The notes under the pieces were generated by a model, which did no database searches, was not told where the DNA came from, and was given only the letters and a program-made list of their open reading frames with translations. Positions 7,233 through 19,326 of a DNA stretch of 64,000 nt are shown here, in pieces (the stretch's first letter is position 1; every line of letters starts with the position of its first letter). Where the stretch lies: assembly GCF_003319115.1 (NCBI RefSeq), contig NZ_QOHF01000004.1:1-64000 (forward strand). The letters are read 5' to 3'. Position numbers and translations under genes: made by a program. Source of the stretch: Geodermatophilus sp. TF02-6. Lineage in GTDB: Bacteria; Actinomycetota; Actinomycetes; Mycobacteriales; Geodermatophilaceae.

Positions 7233-7732
7233 GCCGGCCGCCGATCGGCGGCGGCGGCGGTGGCGGCGGCGAAGGAGGCCAGCGCGTCGTCGGTGAGCCG
7301 GAACACCGTCCACTCGTCCATGGGCACCGCTCCTGCCGCCTCGTAGAACCGGATCGAGGGAGTGTTCCAGTCCAGCACCCACCACTCCAGTCGGCTGTAG
7401 CCACGCTCGACGCAGAGCTCGGCCAGGGTGCGCAGCAGCTCCCGGCCCAGGCCGGTGCCGCGGTGGCCCGGCTGCACGTAGAGGTCCTCGAGGTAGACGC
7501 CGTGGGTGCCGCGCCAGGTGGAGAAGTTGAGGAACCACAGCGCCATGCCGACGACGGCGCCGTCCACGACCGCCACGTGACCGAACAGCTTGGGCGAGTC
7601 CCCGAACAGGGCCGCGTGCAGCTGCTCCTCGGTCAGCCGGACCTCGTGCGCGGCGCGCTCGTACTCGGCGAGCTCGCGCACCAGCCCGACCACGGCCGGG
7701 ACGTCGTCGGGGCGGACGGGCCGGACGGTCAC
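7229..7732 (-). CDS. GNAT acetyltransferase, diamine N-acetyltransferase type
   Basis: This 167-aa GNAT protein resembles the spermidine/spermine acetyltransferase group. Visible features are VRPVRPDDVPAVVGLVRELA at the start, the conserved FSTWRGTHGVYLEDLYVQP strand, the acetyl-CoA loop HRGTGLGRELLRTLA, and LEWWVLDWNTPSIRFYEAAGA with the late Tyr. Polyamine substrates are suggested by family only. Its GTG start overlaps the pssA stop by 4 bases, and its stop overlaps the HAD gene start by 4 bases, placing it in the middle of a coupled operon psd-pssA-GNAT-HAD. Confidence 0.85.
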   Translation of the reverse strand: MTVRPVRPDDVPAVVGLVRELAEYERAAHEVRLTEEQLHAALFGDSPKLFGHVAVVDGAVVGMALWFLNFSTWRGTHGVYLEDLYVQPGHRGTGLGRELLRTLAELCVERGYSRLEWWVLDWNTPSIRFYEAAGAVPMDEWTVFRLTDDALASFAAATAAAADRRPA

Positions 7733-8556
7733 GTGAGCGTCTCCTTCACTCGGTCGGGCACGAACCGGGCCAGCGGGGACAGGAGCGGCACGAGCACCGG
7801 CGCCAGCAGGTAGCCGTAGGCCAGCACGCAGCCGGTGACCACCGGGGCGAGGGCGAAGCCGACGACGACGGCCAGCGCCGCGGCGCTCAGCCCGTAGGGG
7901 CGGCCGCTCTTCGGGCTGACCAGCGAGCGGAACGAGCGGTACCGGATCGTGCTCACCATCAGCAGCGCCGGGACGGCGACGATCAGCAGCACCCACAGCC
8001 GCTCCCGGCCGTGCATCTGGTCGCCGAAGGCGAACACCGAGGCGAGGACGACGCCGGCGGCGCCCGGGCTGGGCATGCCGGTGAAGTACCGCTTGTCGGC
8101 GGTCGGGTCGATGGTCGTGTTGAACCGGGCGAGCCGGATCGCGGCGCAGGCCACCCACAGGAAGCAGGCGACCCAGCCCAGGGGGTCCCACACGTCGCGG
8201 CCCTCGGAGAACAGCGTGAACGCCAGCAGCGCCGGGGCCAGGCCGAAGGAGACCAGGTCGGCGAGCGAGTCGAACTGCAGGCCGAAGGGGGTGACCGCGC
8301 CGACCAGGCGGGCGACGGCGCCGTCGGTGATGTCGAAGACGACCGACAGGCCGACCAGGACGGCGGCCAGCGTGTACTGGCCCCGGGTGGAGACCAGGAT
8401 CGCGGCGAAGCCGCACATCATGTTGGCCAGCGTGAACAGGCTGGGCAGGGTCGCCAGCGCCCGGCGCCGGGTGCCGCGGACCGAACCGCGGACGAACTCG
8501 ACGGTCGCCGTCCGCCGGGTCTGCGAGGAGCCCGCGCCGGACGCGGAGCTGGACAC
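7729..8556 (-). CDS. pssA: CDP-diacylglycerol-serine O-phosphatidyltransferase
   Basis: This 275-aa integral membrane enzyme makes phosphatidylserine from CDP-diacylglycerol and serine. It has the full CDP-alcohol phosphotransferase signature DG-x2-AR-x8-G-x3-D-x3-D, seen as DGAVARLVGAVTPFGLQFD followed by SLAD. Hydrophobic helices follow (FGLAPALLAFTLF, VGFALAPVVTGCVLAYGYLL). The serine-specific assignment rests on the adjacent psd gene, which consumes the product. The gene lies 12 bases after psd and overlaps the downstream acetyltransferase by 4 bases. Confidence 0.92.
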   Translation of the reverse strand: MSSSASGAGSSQTRRTATVEFVRGSVRGTRRRALATLPSLFTLANMMCGFAAILVSTRGQYTLAAVLVGLSVVFDITDGAVARLVGAVTPFGLQFDSLADLVSFGLAPALLAFTLFSEGRDVWDPLGWVACFLWVACAAIRLARFNTTIDPTADKRYFTGMPSPGAAGVVLASVFAFGDQMHGRERLWVLLIVAVPALLMVSTIRYRSFRSLVSPKSGRPYGLSAAALAVVVGFALAPVVTGCVLAYGYLLAPVLVPLLSPLARFVPDRVKETLT

Positions 8557-8568
8557 GGACGCCCGTCC

Positions 8569-9246
8569 TCAGCCGGCGGGGGACCAGCGGGCGATGACGG
8601 TCTCGCCGCCGCGCACCCGCTGCCCCGCCCGGACGAGGACCGCGCAGTCGGGGGGGACGAAGACGTCCATCCGGGAGCCGAACTTCATCAGACCCATCCG
8701 CTCGCCGGTGGCCAGTCGCCGGCCGACGCCGGTGCGGGTCACGATCCGCCGGGCGAGCACGCCGACGACCTGCCGGAAGACGACGGTGCGGTCGCCGTCG
8801 CGCAGCCACAGCTCGCGGCGCTCGTTGCGGTGCGCCGACTCCCTGCGGTAGGCGGCCAGGAAACTGCCCCGCCGGTAGGTGCTGCGCACGACCTCGCCGG
8901 AGTACGGGGACCGGTTGACGTGCACGTCCACGACGGAGAGGAAGACGCTGACCTGCTGCCACTCGCCCCCGGGGGCGGATTCCGGGGCGACGCCCTCCTG
9001 CGGCCGGCCGGCGACCATCACCACGCCGTCGGCGGGGGAGAGGACGTCGTCGGGTGCCGGCGGCGCGACGTCGCAGCGCCGGTCGGGGTCGCGGAAGAAC
9101 AGCGCCATGTATGCCGAGAGGACGGCGAACGGCCAGGCGGCGAGCGCGAGGCCGCGGCGGCCGCGGAGCCGTCCGGCGGCGGTGAGGACGGCGGCGGGGG
9201 CGAGGGGCCCGGTGATGAACGGCCACCCGGCCGGGTCGATGCGCAT
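8569..9246 (-). CDS. psd: phosphatidylserine decarboxylase
   Basis: This 225-aa proenzyme converts phosphatidylserine to phosphatidylethanolamine. It should cleave itself at the Gly-Ser of LMKFGSRMDVFVP to form the pyruvoyl cofactor. Other family motifs are SPADGVV near the middle and the histidine segment SVVDVHVNRSPYSGEV. One hydrophobic stretch (LALAAWPFAVLSAYMALFF) near the N-terminus anchors it. The ATG at 9246 begins MRIDPAGWPFI, the usual short-form start. It is the first gene of the phospholipid operon with pssA. Confidence 0.93.
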   Translation of the reverse strand: MRIDPAGWPFITGPLAPAAVLTAAGRLRGRRGLALAAWPFAVLSAYMALFFRDPDRRCDVAPPAPDDVLSPADGVVMVAGRPQEGVAPESAPGGEWQQVSVFLSVVDVHVNRSPYSGEVVRSTYRRGSFLAAYRRESAHRNERRELWLRDGDRTVVFRQVVGVLARRIVTRTGVGRRLATGERMGLMKFGSRMDVFVPPDCAVLVRAGQRVRGGETVIARWSPAG

Positions 9247-9380
9247 CGTGGTCAGACGGTACCGGGACGCACTCGACCCGGACGACCGGTCGCCGGCCCC
9301 GCGCGGCTCCGGCGACCGGCTCCGGGGCCGGCGCCGGTCCGGGCGCGCGAACCCGTCGCGCACCGGGTGCGGGGACGAGA

Positions 9381-9411
9381 ACGGCCGGCGAGTGGGCAGC
9401 TCGCCGGCCGT
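9381..9411 (-). terminator. terminator downstream of sodN
   Basis: ACGGCCGGCGAG and CTCGCCGGCCGT form a perfect 12-bp stem around a 7-base loop, 20 bases after the sodN stop on the minus strand. Confidence 0.75.
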
Positions 9412-9430
9412 GGCCTCACCGCGGGAAGCC

Positions 9431-9832
9431 TCAGGAGGCGGCTTTCGTCTCCCAGAAGATCTTGTCGATCTCGGCGATGTAGTCGAGCAACTTCTGGCCC
9501 TCGGCCGGGTCCATGCTGCCCTTGCCACCGGCGGCGCCGGCCTGCTTGGTGGCCTTGTTGAACAGCTCGTGCAGCTGCGGGTACTTCTCGAAGTGCGGGG
9601 GCTTGAAGTAGTCGGTCCACAGCACCCACAGGTGGTGCTTGACCAGCTCGGCCCGCTGCTCCTTGATCAGCACGCAGCGCTGCCGGAAGACCGGGTCCTC
9701 GTTGCCCTGGTACTTCTCCTGGATGGCCTTGACGGACTCCGCCTCGATGCGGGCCTGGGCCGGGTCGTACACGCCGCAGGGGAGGTCGCAGTGAGCGGTG
9801 GCCTCCACGGCGGAGAACACGCGGAATCGCAT
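9431..9832 (-). CDS. sodN: nickel superoxide dismutase
   Basis: The 133-aa precursor is of the Ni-SOD family. After a 13-residue propeptide comes the nickel hook HCDLPCGVYDP, whose His1, Cys2 and Cys6 ligate nickel once the propeptide is cut. A four-helix bundle follows (IEAESVKAIQEKYQ, LIKEQRAELVKHHLWVLWTDYF, EGQKLLDYIAEIDKIFWETK). The enzyme dismutes superoxide in the cytoplasm. A GGAGG precedes the ATG. The protease gene sodX is divergent, starting 51 bases away, so the two share one promoter region. Nickel-dependent control, as in Streptomyces, is possible but no operator was recognised. Confidence 0.96.
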   Translation of the reverse strand: MRFRVFSAVEATAHCDLPCGVYDPAQARIEAESVKAIQEKYQGNEDPVFRQRCVLIKEQRAELVKHHLWVLWTDYFKPPHFEKYPQLHELFNKATKQAGAAGGKGSMDPAEGQKLLDYIAEIDKIFWETKAAS

Positions 9833-9883
9833 GGTCGTGCCTCCGGGTCTGGGTGGGTGGTGTCGTCTGCGACCCTACTCCCG

Positions 9884-10279
9884 GTGAACGCCGACGACAG
9901 GTCCGAGGACCTGACCTCCGGGACCGTCCCGCCGCTGGTCACGCCCTGGGTCCTGGCCCGGGTGGCCGGCCCGTCGATGACCCCGACGGTGCGCTCCGGC
10001 GACCGGCTGCTGGTCCGCCGGGTCGGCGCCGGGGCCGCGGTGGCCGCCGGCGACGTCGTCCTGGCCCGCTTCCCGGCGCGCCCCGAGCTGCTCGTGGTCA
10101 AGCGGGTGCGGCGCGCGGTGCCCGGCGGCCACTGGGTCGAGGGCGACAACCCGTTCGTCACCGACGACAGCCGCGCCTTCGGCCCCGCCGTCGTCGTCGG
10201 CCGGGTGGTGGGCCGGCTCTGGCCGCGCCCCGGCCGGCTGGCTCCGCGGCGTCAGCGCCCGGCGCGCAGCTCGGCATAG
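9884..10279 (+). CDS. sodX: nickel-type SOD maturation protease
   Basis: This 131-aa protein belongs to the S24/S26 signal-peptidase-like family. It shows the Ser nucleophile in VAGPSMTPTVRSGDRLLV and the catalytic Lys in LLVVKRVRR, with GDNPFVTDDSRAFGPA as the conserved third block. It lacks a clear membrane anchor, as expected for the cytoplasmic enzyme that trims the SodN propeptide. It is divergent from sodN, the classical arrangement. The GTG at 9884 gives a complete domain. Its 3' end overlaps the convergent epimerase gene by 28 bases. Confidence 0.9.
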   Translation: MNADDRSEDLTSGTVPPLVTPWVLARVAGPSMTPTVRSGDRLLVRRVGAGAAVAAGDVVLARFPARPELLVVKRVRRAVPGGHWVEGDNPFVTDDSRAFGPAVVVGRVVGRLWPRPGRLAPRRQRPARSSA

Positions 10280-10881
10280 CGGGCGGCGCACTGCGCCATC
10301 GTCGGCAGCAGGCCCTGCTCGCGGGCCCGGGCGAGGGGAGGGGCGGCGCGGTCCTTGGCGGAGAGCTCGACGGCGACGTCGGCCGGCCAGGGCAGGTCCA
10401 GGTCGGAGTCGAGCGGGTCGACGCCGAACTCGCGGGTCGGGTCGTAGCCGGCGGAGACCAGGTAGGTCACCGAGCTGGCGTCGGCCAGGGCGAGGAAGGC
10501 GTGGCCGAGGCCCTCGGCGAGGTAGACCGCGCGGGGCCGGTCGCTGTCGAGGACGACGGTGTCGTGCCCGCCGAAGGTGGGGGAGCCGACGCGGACGTCG
10601 ACCACGACGTCCAGCACCCGCCCGGCCGGGCAGTACACGTACTTGGCCTGGCCGGGCGGGACGAGGGCGAAGTGCACGCCGCGCAGCACGCCGCGGGCGG
10701 AGGTGCTGTGGTTGGCCTGCGCCAGGGGCAGGGCGTGGCCGACGGCGGCGGCGAGCACGTCGGCGCGGTACCACTCGGTGAACCGGCCGCGGGCGTCGCC
10801 GTGCGGGACCAGGTCGAGGACGAAGGCATCGCGCACGGCGAGCTCGCGGATGTCCACGACCCGGACGGTAACGACCGCCAC
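10252..10881 (-). CDS. dTDP-4-dehydrorhamnose 3,5-epimerase family protein
   Basis: This roughly 209-aa cupin enzyme of the RmlC family would epimerise a dTDP-4-keto-6-deoxysugar on the route to dTDP-rhamnose or a related sugar. Motifs include DARGRFTEWYR, QANHSTSARGVLRGVHFALV (with the catalytic His of the family) and YVYCPAGRVLDVVVDVRVGSPTFG. The Tyr of TYLVSAGYDP fits the second catalytic position. No other rml gene lies nearby. The start is uncertain: GTG at 10881 is used, and GTG at 10857 is the alternative. Confidence 0.82.
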   Translation of the reverse strand: MAVVTVRVVDIRELAVRDAFVLDLVPHGDARGRFTEWYRADVLAAAVGHALPLAQANHSTSARGVLRGVHFALVPPGQAKYVYCPAGRVLDVVVDVRVGSPTFGGHDTVVLDSDRPRAVYLAEGLGHAFLALADASSVTYLVSAGYDPTREFGVDPLDSDLDLPWPADVAVELSAKDRAAPPLARAREQGLLPTMAQCAARYAELRAGR

Positions 10882-10979
10882 CGCTGCGCCCCGGCATCCG
10901 CGGTCCACTGGATGGGCTGTGTCTCCCGCAGAACGGGACGACGGGCCGGTCACCGCCGTGTCGGCTCGGTTACGCTCCC

Positions 10980-12176
10980 GTGTCCATGGGCGCGCCGCAG
11001 CCGCACGAGGGGACCGCCGACCGCTTCGCCGCCGACCCGGCGTTCGCGGTGCACGAGGGCGGCAAGCTCGTCGTGCGCCCCACCCGCACCATCGAGTCCA
11101 CCGCCGACCTCGCGCTCACCTACACCCCCGGGGTCGCCAGGGTCTCCAGCGCCATCGCCGCCGAGCCCGCGCTGGCCGACCGGTTCACCTGGGCCCCGCG
11201 GGTGGTCGCCGTGGTCTCCGACGGCACCGCCGTCCTCGGGCTGGGCGCCATCGGCCCGGCGGCCGCCCTGCCGGTCATGGAGGGCAAGGCCTGCCTGTTC
11301 AGCGAGTTCGGCGGGCTGTCGTCGGTGCCGGTCGTGCTCTCCACCACCGACGTCGACGCCATCGTGGAGACGGTCGCGGCGATCGCGCCGTCCTTCGGCG
11401 GGATCAACCTCGAGGACATCAGCGCCCCGCGATGCTTCGAGATCGAGGAGCGGCTGCGGCAGCGGCTGGACATCCCGGTCATGCACGACGACCAGCACGG
11501 GACGGCGATCGTCGTCCTGGCCGCGCTGCGCAACGCGGCGCGGGTGGTCGACCGGGAGCTCGGCGACCTGCGGGTCGTGGTCTCCGGCGCGGGTGCGGCG
11601 GGGATCGCGTGCACCCGGATCCTGCTGGGGGCCGGCGTCGGCGAGATCGCCGTGGCCGACTCCCAGGGGGTCCTGCACCCGGGCCGCGAGGACCTCACCC
11701 CGGTCAAGCGCTGGGTCGCCGAGCACACCAACCGGGCCGGGTACGCGGGCACGATGGTCGGCGCGCTGGAGGGCGCCGACGTCTACCTGGGGCTCTCCGG
11801 CGGGTCGGTGCCCGAGTCGGCGATCGCCGCGATGGCGCCGGGGTGCGTCGTCTTCTCGCTGGCCAACCCGATCCCCGAGGTGGACCCGGAGATGGCGGCC
11901 CGCCACGCGGCGGTGGTCGCGACCGGGCGCAGCGGCGAGCCCAACCAGATCAACAACGTGCTCGCCTTCCCCGGCGTCTTCCGCGGCGCGATCGACGCCG
12001 GCGCCACCTGCATCACCGAGGAGATGAAGCTGGCCGCGGCGGCCGCGATCGCCGGCGTGGTGGGCGACGAGGTGCGCGCCGACTACGTCGTCCCCAGCCC
12101 GCTGGACCGCCGGGTGGCCGAGGCCGTGGCCGCCGCGGTCGCCGGCTGCGCGGTGCAGCAGGGCGTCACCCGGTAA
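10980..12176 (+). CDS. NAD(P)-dependent malic enzyme
   Basis: This 398-aa protein oxidatively decarboxylates malate to pyruvate, feeding pyruvate and reducing power. The malic-enzyme N-terminal domain shows the catalytic Tyr in LTYTPGVARV, the catalytic Lys in MEGKACLFSEFG, and metal ligands in NLEDISAPRCFEIE and MHDDQHGTAIVVLAAL. The NAD-binding domain shows VVVSGAGAAGIACTRILL and FSLANPIPEVDPE. The length suits the short bacterial form without a phosphotransacetylase domain. A GTG at 10980 and an ATG at 10986 are both possible starts. Confidence 0.93.
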   Translation: MSMGAPQPHEGTADRFAADPAFAVHEGGKLVVRPTRTIESTADLALTYTPGVARVSSAIAAEPALADRFTWAPRVVAVVSDGTAVLGLGAIGPAAALPVMEGKACLFSEFGGLSSVPVVLSTTDVDAIVETVAAIAPSFGGINLEDISAPRCFEIEERLRQRLDIPVMHDDQHGTAIVVLAALRNAARVVDRELGDLRVVVSGAGAAGIACTRILLGAGVGEIAVADSQGVLHPGREDLTPVKRWVAEHTNRAGYAGTMVGALEGADVYLGLSGGSVPESAIAAMAPGCVVFSLANPIPEVDPEMAARHAAVVATGRSGEPNQINNVLAFPGVFRGAIDAGATCITEEMKLAAAAAIAGVVGDEVRADYVVPSPLDRRVAEAVAAAVAGCAVQQGVTR

Positions 12177-12234
12177 GGACCCCGCTGCCCCCCACCCCTC
12201 GCAGGCTCGCGGTGGGTCCCTGCAGCGGGGCCGC
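12175..12234 (+). repeat. dispersed GGACCCC repeat, copy R5
   Basis: It begins on the TAA stop of the malic-enzyme gene (TAAGGACCCCGCTG) and ends CTGCAGCGGGGCC, complementary to the head. The middle holds CCCCTCGCAGGCTCGCGGTG. It separates convergent genes and is probably a terminator. Confidence 0.75.
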
Positions 12235-12256
12235 GCCTGGAGGGGTCACCGCACGG

Positions 12257-13222
12257 TCAGCCTCCGGTCACGGGGGTCAGTGGGGGGCGGCCGGCCAGCA
12301 CCTCGGCGACGTTGCGCACCGCCAGGCCGCACATCGCGCTGCGGGTCCGGTCGCCGGCGCTGCCCAGGTGCGGGGTGAGCACCACGCTCCCAAGCGCCCG
12401 CAGCCGCGGGTCGACGTGCGGTTCGTCCTCGAACACGTCGAGCGCGGCGCCGGCCAGCCGACCCTCCTGCAGGGCGCGCACCAGCGCGTCGGTGTCGACG
12501 ACGGCGCCGCGGGCGGTGTTGACCAGCAGCGCGGTCGGCCGCATCCGGGCCAGCGCCGCGTCGTCGACCAGGTGGCGGGTCCGCGGGGTGAGCGGGCAGT
12601 GCAGCGTGACGACGTCGCTCTCGGCGAGCAGGTCGGGCAGCTCGCGGAAGGTCACCGGGCCGTCGTCCGGCTCCAGCGGGGTCCGGGTCGGGGTGGCCAG
12701 CACGGTCATGCCGAACGCGCGCGCCCGGCGGGCCACGGCCCGGCCGATCCGGCCGTAGCCGACGACGCCGAGGACCGCGCCGGCGGAGAGGTCCAGGCCG
12801 GTCATCATCCGCGGCCCCCACACCCACGGCGTCCCGGTGCGCAGGAAGCGGTCGCCCTCGGCGATCCGCCGCGCGGCGGCCAGCACCAGCCCCATCGTCA
12901 GGTCGGCGGTCGCGCCGTCGAGGACGCCGGGGGTGTTGGTGACGACGACGCCGCGCTCGGCGGCCGCGGCGACGTCGACGTTGTCGTAGCCGACCGCGAC
13001 GTTGGCCACGATCCGCAGCGCGGGTCCGGCGGCGTCGAGGACGGCGGCGTCCACGCGGTCGGTCAGCGTGCTCACCAACGCGGCGGCGCCCGCGGCGTCC
13101 CGCAGCAGCTCGGCGCGGGACGGCGGCTCCTCTCGGCCGGTCACCAGCGGCGGGCCGAGTGCGGCCAGGGCCGCCATCGCGTCGTCAGTGAGCAGCCGGG
13201 TGACGTAGACGTGGCCGGTCAC
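12257..13222 (-). CDS. D-2-hydroxyacid dehydrogenase (glyoxylate/hydroxypyruvate reductase type)
   Basis: The 321-aa protein is an NAD(P)-dependent D-2-hydroxyacid dehydrogenase. The Rossmann motif is VLGVVGYGRIGRAVARRARAF, and the catalytic triad appears in order: Arg in VNTARGAVVDTDALV, Glu in DVFEDEP and His in LTPHLGSA. The substrate loop VANVAVGYDNVDV is of the glyoxylate reductase group. The likely role is reduction of glyoxylate or hydroxypyruvate, but 2-keto-gluconate and related acids are equally possible. It has its own short transcription unit between convergent repeat R5 and the membrane hydrolase gene. Confidence 0.88.
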   Translation of the reverse strand: MTGHVYVTRLLTDDAMAALAALGPPLVTGREEPPSRAELLRDAAGAAALVSTLTDRVDAAVLDAAGPALRIVANVAVGYDNVDVAAAAERGVVVTNTPGVLDGATADLTMGLVLAAARRIAEGDRFLRTGTPWVWGPRMMTGLDLSAGAVLGVVGYGRIGRAVARRARAFGMTVLATPTRTPLEPDDGPVTFRELPDLLAESDVVTLHCPLTPRTRHLVDDAALARMRPTALLVNTARGAVVDTDALVRALQEGRLAGAALDVFEDEPHVDPRLRALGSVVLTPHLGSAGDRTRSAMCGLAVRNVAEVLAGRPPLTPVTGG

Positions 13223-13256
13223 GGCGGCAACCTAGCGGCCGGTCGGCGGTCCCTAC

Positions 13257-13970
13257 TCAGCCGAGGGCGCGGAGGTCGTGCAGCAGGGGGTCGAGCGCCT
13301 GCCGCAGACCGGTGTTGGCGTAGACGAACCACAGCGTGGCCAGGACGAAGCCGGGGGCGAGCACCGCCTTCTCCAGGGCGGCCCCGGTCCGCAGCGGGGT
13401 GAGCGCCAGCCGGCAGCGGCGCAGCAGCCACACCAGCGGGACCGGCACGCCCTGCGTGGTGACCGCGTCGCCGGCGATGTGCGTGAGCACGCCGAGCGCC
13501 ACCGCCCAGGGCAGCCACGCGGGGCCCGGGCTGTGCTCGAGCAGCAGCCAGGCCCCGCCCCAGGAGAGCACCAGGTTGCCGACGACGGTGTTCTCCGCCC
13601 GCCCGGGGATGACGAAGTGCAGCGCCCGCAGGGCCAGCCCGATGGCCAGGCTCAGCAGCAGCAGGCTGGACCAGAACGCGGAGGCCGCGGCGACCGCGAG
13701 GGCGCCGAAGGCCAACGGGGCCAGCACCGCGTCGTGGGTGCCCCAGCGGTGCCCCTGCGCCAGCCGCCCGACGGCGCCGGAGGGCACGTCGGTGACCGGC
13801 CCCCACATGTCCGAGACGGTCGAGCCGCGGTGGTCGAGGTCGGGCAGCATGGCGAACCCGCCGACCGCGGCGACCCAGGCGGCCTGGGCGACCGGGCCCT
13901 CCACCGGCGCCCACGGCAGCGCCGCGGCGCCCGCGGCGAGCCCGGAGAGGGCGTGCGAGTGACCGAGCAC
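13257..13970 (-). CDS. membrane-bound metal-dependent hydrolase (YdjM/LexA-binding family)
   Basis: This is a polytopic membrane protein of about 237 aa with the family's metal-binding pattern: LGHSHALSG at the start, GFAMLPDLDHRGSTVSDMWG, and HRWGTHDAVLAP, then a further His/Asp pair in GVLTHIAGDAVTTQGVPV. Four to five hydrophobic helices are visible (ALAVAAASAFWSSLLLLSLAIGLALRAL, VLATLWFVYA). The biochemical activity of the family is not established. The GTG at 13970 is preferred because it starts at the conserved LGHSHA; a start at 13994 would add eight residues. Confidence 0.78.
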   Translation of the reverse strand: MLGHSHALSGLAAGAAALPWAPVEGPVAQAAWVAAVGGFAMLPDLDHRGSTVSDMWGPVTDVPSGAVGRLAQGHRWGTHDAVLAPLAFGALAVAAASAFWSSLLLLSLAIGLALRALHFVIPGRAENTVVGNLVLSWGGAWLLLEHSPGPAWLPWAVALGVLTHIAGDAVTTQGVPVPLVWLLRRCRLALTPLRTGAALEKAVLAPGFVLATLWFVYANTGLRQALDPLLHDLRALG

Positions 13971-14158
13971 GCACAGAGGGTCCCGCCGACCCACCCGGGG
14001 GCGCGGGACCGGCGCCGTCCGGGCGTGTCGGTCAGGGAAGCGGGACGGCGGACCGGTCCGGGGTTCGCCGGGGCCGGAGGCCTCCCGACGGGATCGCCGG
14101 GTGGGCTCAACTCAGGACGGGACGGCAATTGGCCGCGGTTGGAGTCCGGAGGACGACA

Positions 14159-14338
14159 TCAGGCATCGTCGTCCGCGCCGCCGCGGGCCAGCCAGGTGGC
14201 CAGCCGCTCGACGGGCACCTCGAAGTCGGGGTGCTGGTCGACGAACGCCTGCATCTGGTCGGCCAGCCAGGCGAGGGTCACCTGCTCCTCGCCCCGCCGG
14301 TCGGCCAGCTCCTCCAGGCCCCTGTCAGTGGAGTACAC
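14159..14338 (-). CDS. DUF6104 family small protein
   Basis: The 59-aa acidic protein begins VYSTDRGLEELADRRGEEQ and ends PVERLATWLARGGADDDA, the conserved pattern of the short DUF6104 proteins of actinobacteria. One helix (VTLAWLADQMQAFVDQHPDF) fills the middle. It is soluble, with no known function. It follows kgd on the same strand. The start is ambiguous because GTGTACTCC occurs three times in a row upstream; GTG at 14338 matches the family's M-Y-x-T-D-R-G start, while a GTG at 14350 would add four residues. Confidence 0.75.
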   Translation of the reverse strand: MYSTDRGLEELADRRGEEQVTLAWLADQMQAFVDQHPDFEVPVERLATWLARGGADDDA

Positions 14339-14377
14339 GATGGAGTACACGGTCGGTGGAGTACACGTCGGTCCGCG

Positions 14378-18232
<3,855 letters not shown>

Positions 18233-18371
18233 GGGGTCGAGTGCCTTCTTCGTCGTCGGTGGACGTCTCTGGACCGGGTGCGCAGTCTACGCCCGTCACC
18301 GGCCCCGATCCGGCGTGCAGCGTCCGGCCGAGCAGGCCCGACGGCCCGCCGGCCAGCCGGTCCGGCCGGGC

Positions 18372-19180
18372 TCATGCGGTGGCGCCGCGGGCCACCAGGA
18401 GGGCGGCGAGCGCGTCGTGCGCGGTGGCCTGACCTGCGTCGTCCCGGCGGCTGCGGGCCGCCGCCACCCGGGTGATGTCCAGAGCGCTGGCACCGTCGTT
18501 GGTGGTGGCGTCGACGTCGGCCCCGGCGTCGAGGAGGACCCGGACGACCTCCGGCGCGTCGCGCGCCGCACCGGCGGCCACGGCGGCGTGCAGCGGGGAG
18601 CGGCCGGTGTCGGGCTCCCGCCGGTCGACGTCGGCGCCGGCGTCCACCAGCAGCCGGACCAGCTCCGGTCGGGCGCTGCCCGCGGCGGCGTGCAGCGCGC
18701 CGCCGTCGACGTCGGCGCCCGGTCCAGCAGGACCCGCACGGCGCGCGTCGCGCCGCCCGCGGCGGCCCAGGCCAGCAGATCCACCCCGGTCGCCGGATCG
18801 ACCAGCGGCGCGCCGCGGTCCAGCTCGGCGGTCAGCCGGTCGACGTCGTCGAGGTGGGCCGCGCTCGCCGCGTCCAGGGGGGCGCCGAGCTCGCGCAGCA
18901 CGGCGACCAGGTCGGGTGCGGACTCCAGCGCCGTGTGCAGTGGTGTGCGGCCGTGCTCGGTGCGCGCGGAGAGGTCCGCGCCGGCCGCGAGGAGCAGCCG
19001 CACGACGGCCGCCCGACCCTCGGTGACCGCCACGTGCAGCGGCGTCCACCCGCCCTGGCCGCCGCGCTCCACGGTGGCGGCGAGCAGCCGCGGCGAGCCG
19101 GTGACGGCGGCGCGGACGGCCTCGGCGTCGCCCAGGGCGATCAACCGGCCCAGCCGCTGGGCGGTCATGCGGGGGGTCAT
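18372..19180 (-). pseudogene. ankyrin-repeat protein gene with an apparent frameshift
   Basis: The 5' part (ATG at 19180) encodes helices with ankyrin motifs such as GGWTPLHVAVTEGRAAVVRLL and HGRTPLHTALESAPDLVAVL. In-phase homology breaks near 18720 after RVLLDR, and the ankyrin pattern resumes in another frame with GADVDGGALHAAAG, REPDTGRSPLHAAVAAGA and DATTNDGASALDITRVA to a stop at 18372. One extra G in the short G run at 18718-18722 would restore a continuous protein of about 270 aa with six repeats. It is either a recent pseudogene or a sequencing error. Ankyrin proteins bind other proteins; the partner is unknown. Confidence 0.75.
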
Positions 19181-19226
19181 GGGGGATCCCCGTTCCGGTC
19201 GGGAGCGGCGGCCCCGTCCCGGGCCC

Positions 19227-19316
19227 GGCCCCGTCCAGGGCACCGGCTCCGAGCGTGCGAGGGGTGGGGAGGGCGGGGTCCTCGTACGAGGGGTGGGGAG
19301 GACGGGGTCCCCTTTT
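19227..19316 (-). repeat. dispersed GGACCCC repeat, copy R6 (double head)
   Basis: Read on the minus strand it starts GGGGACCCCGTCCTCCCCAC, repeats the head as GAGGACCCCGCCCTCCCCAC, then has CTCGCACGCTCGG and CTGGACGGGGC. It begins 10 bases after the ABC permease stop. Confidence 0.7.
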
Positions 19317-19326
19317 CAGACGACTT

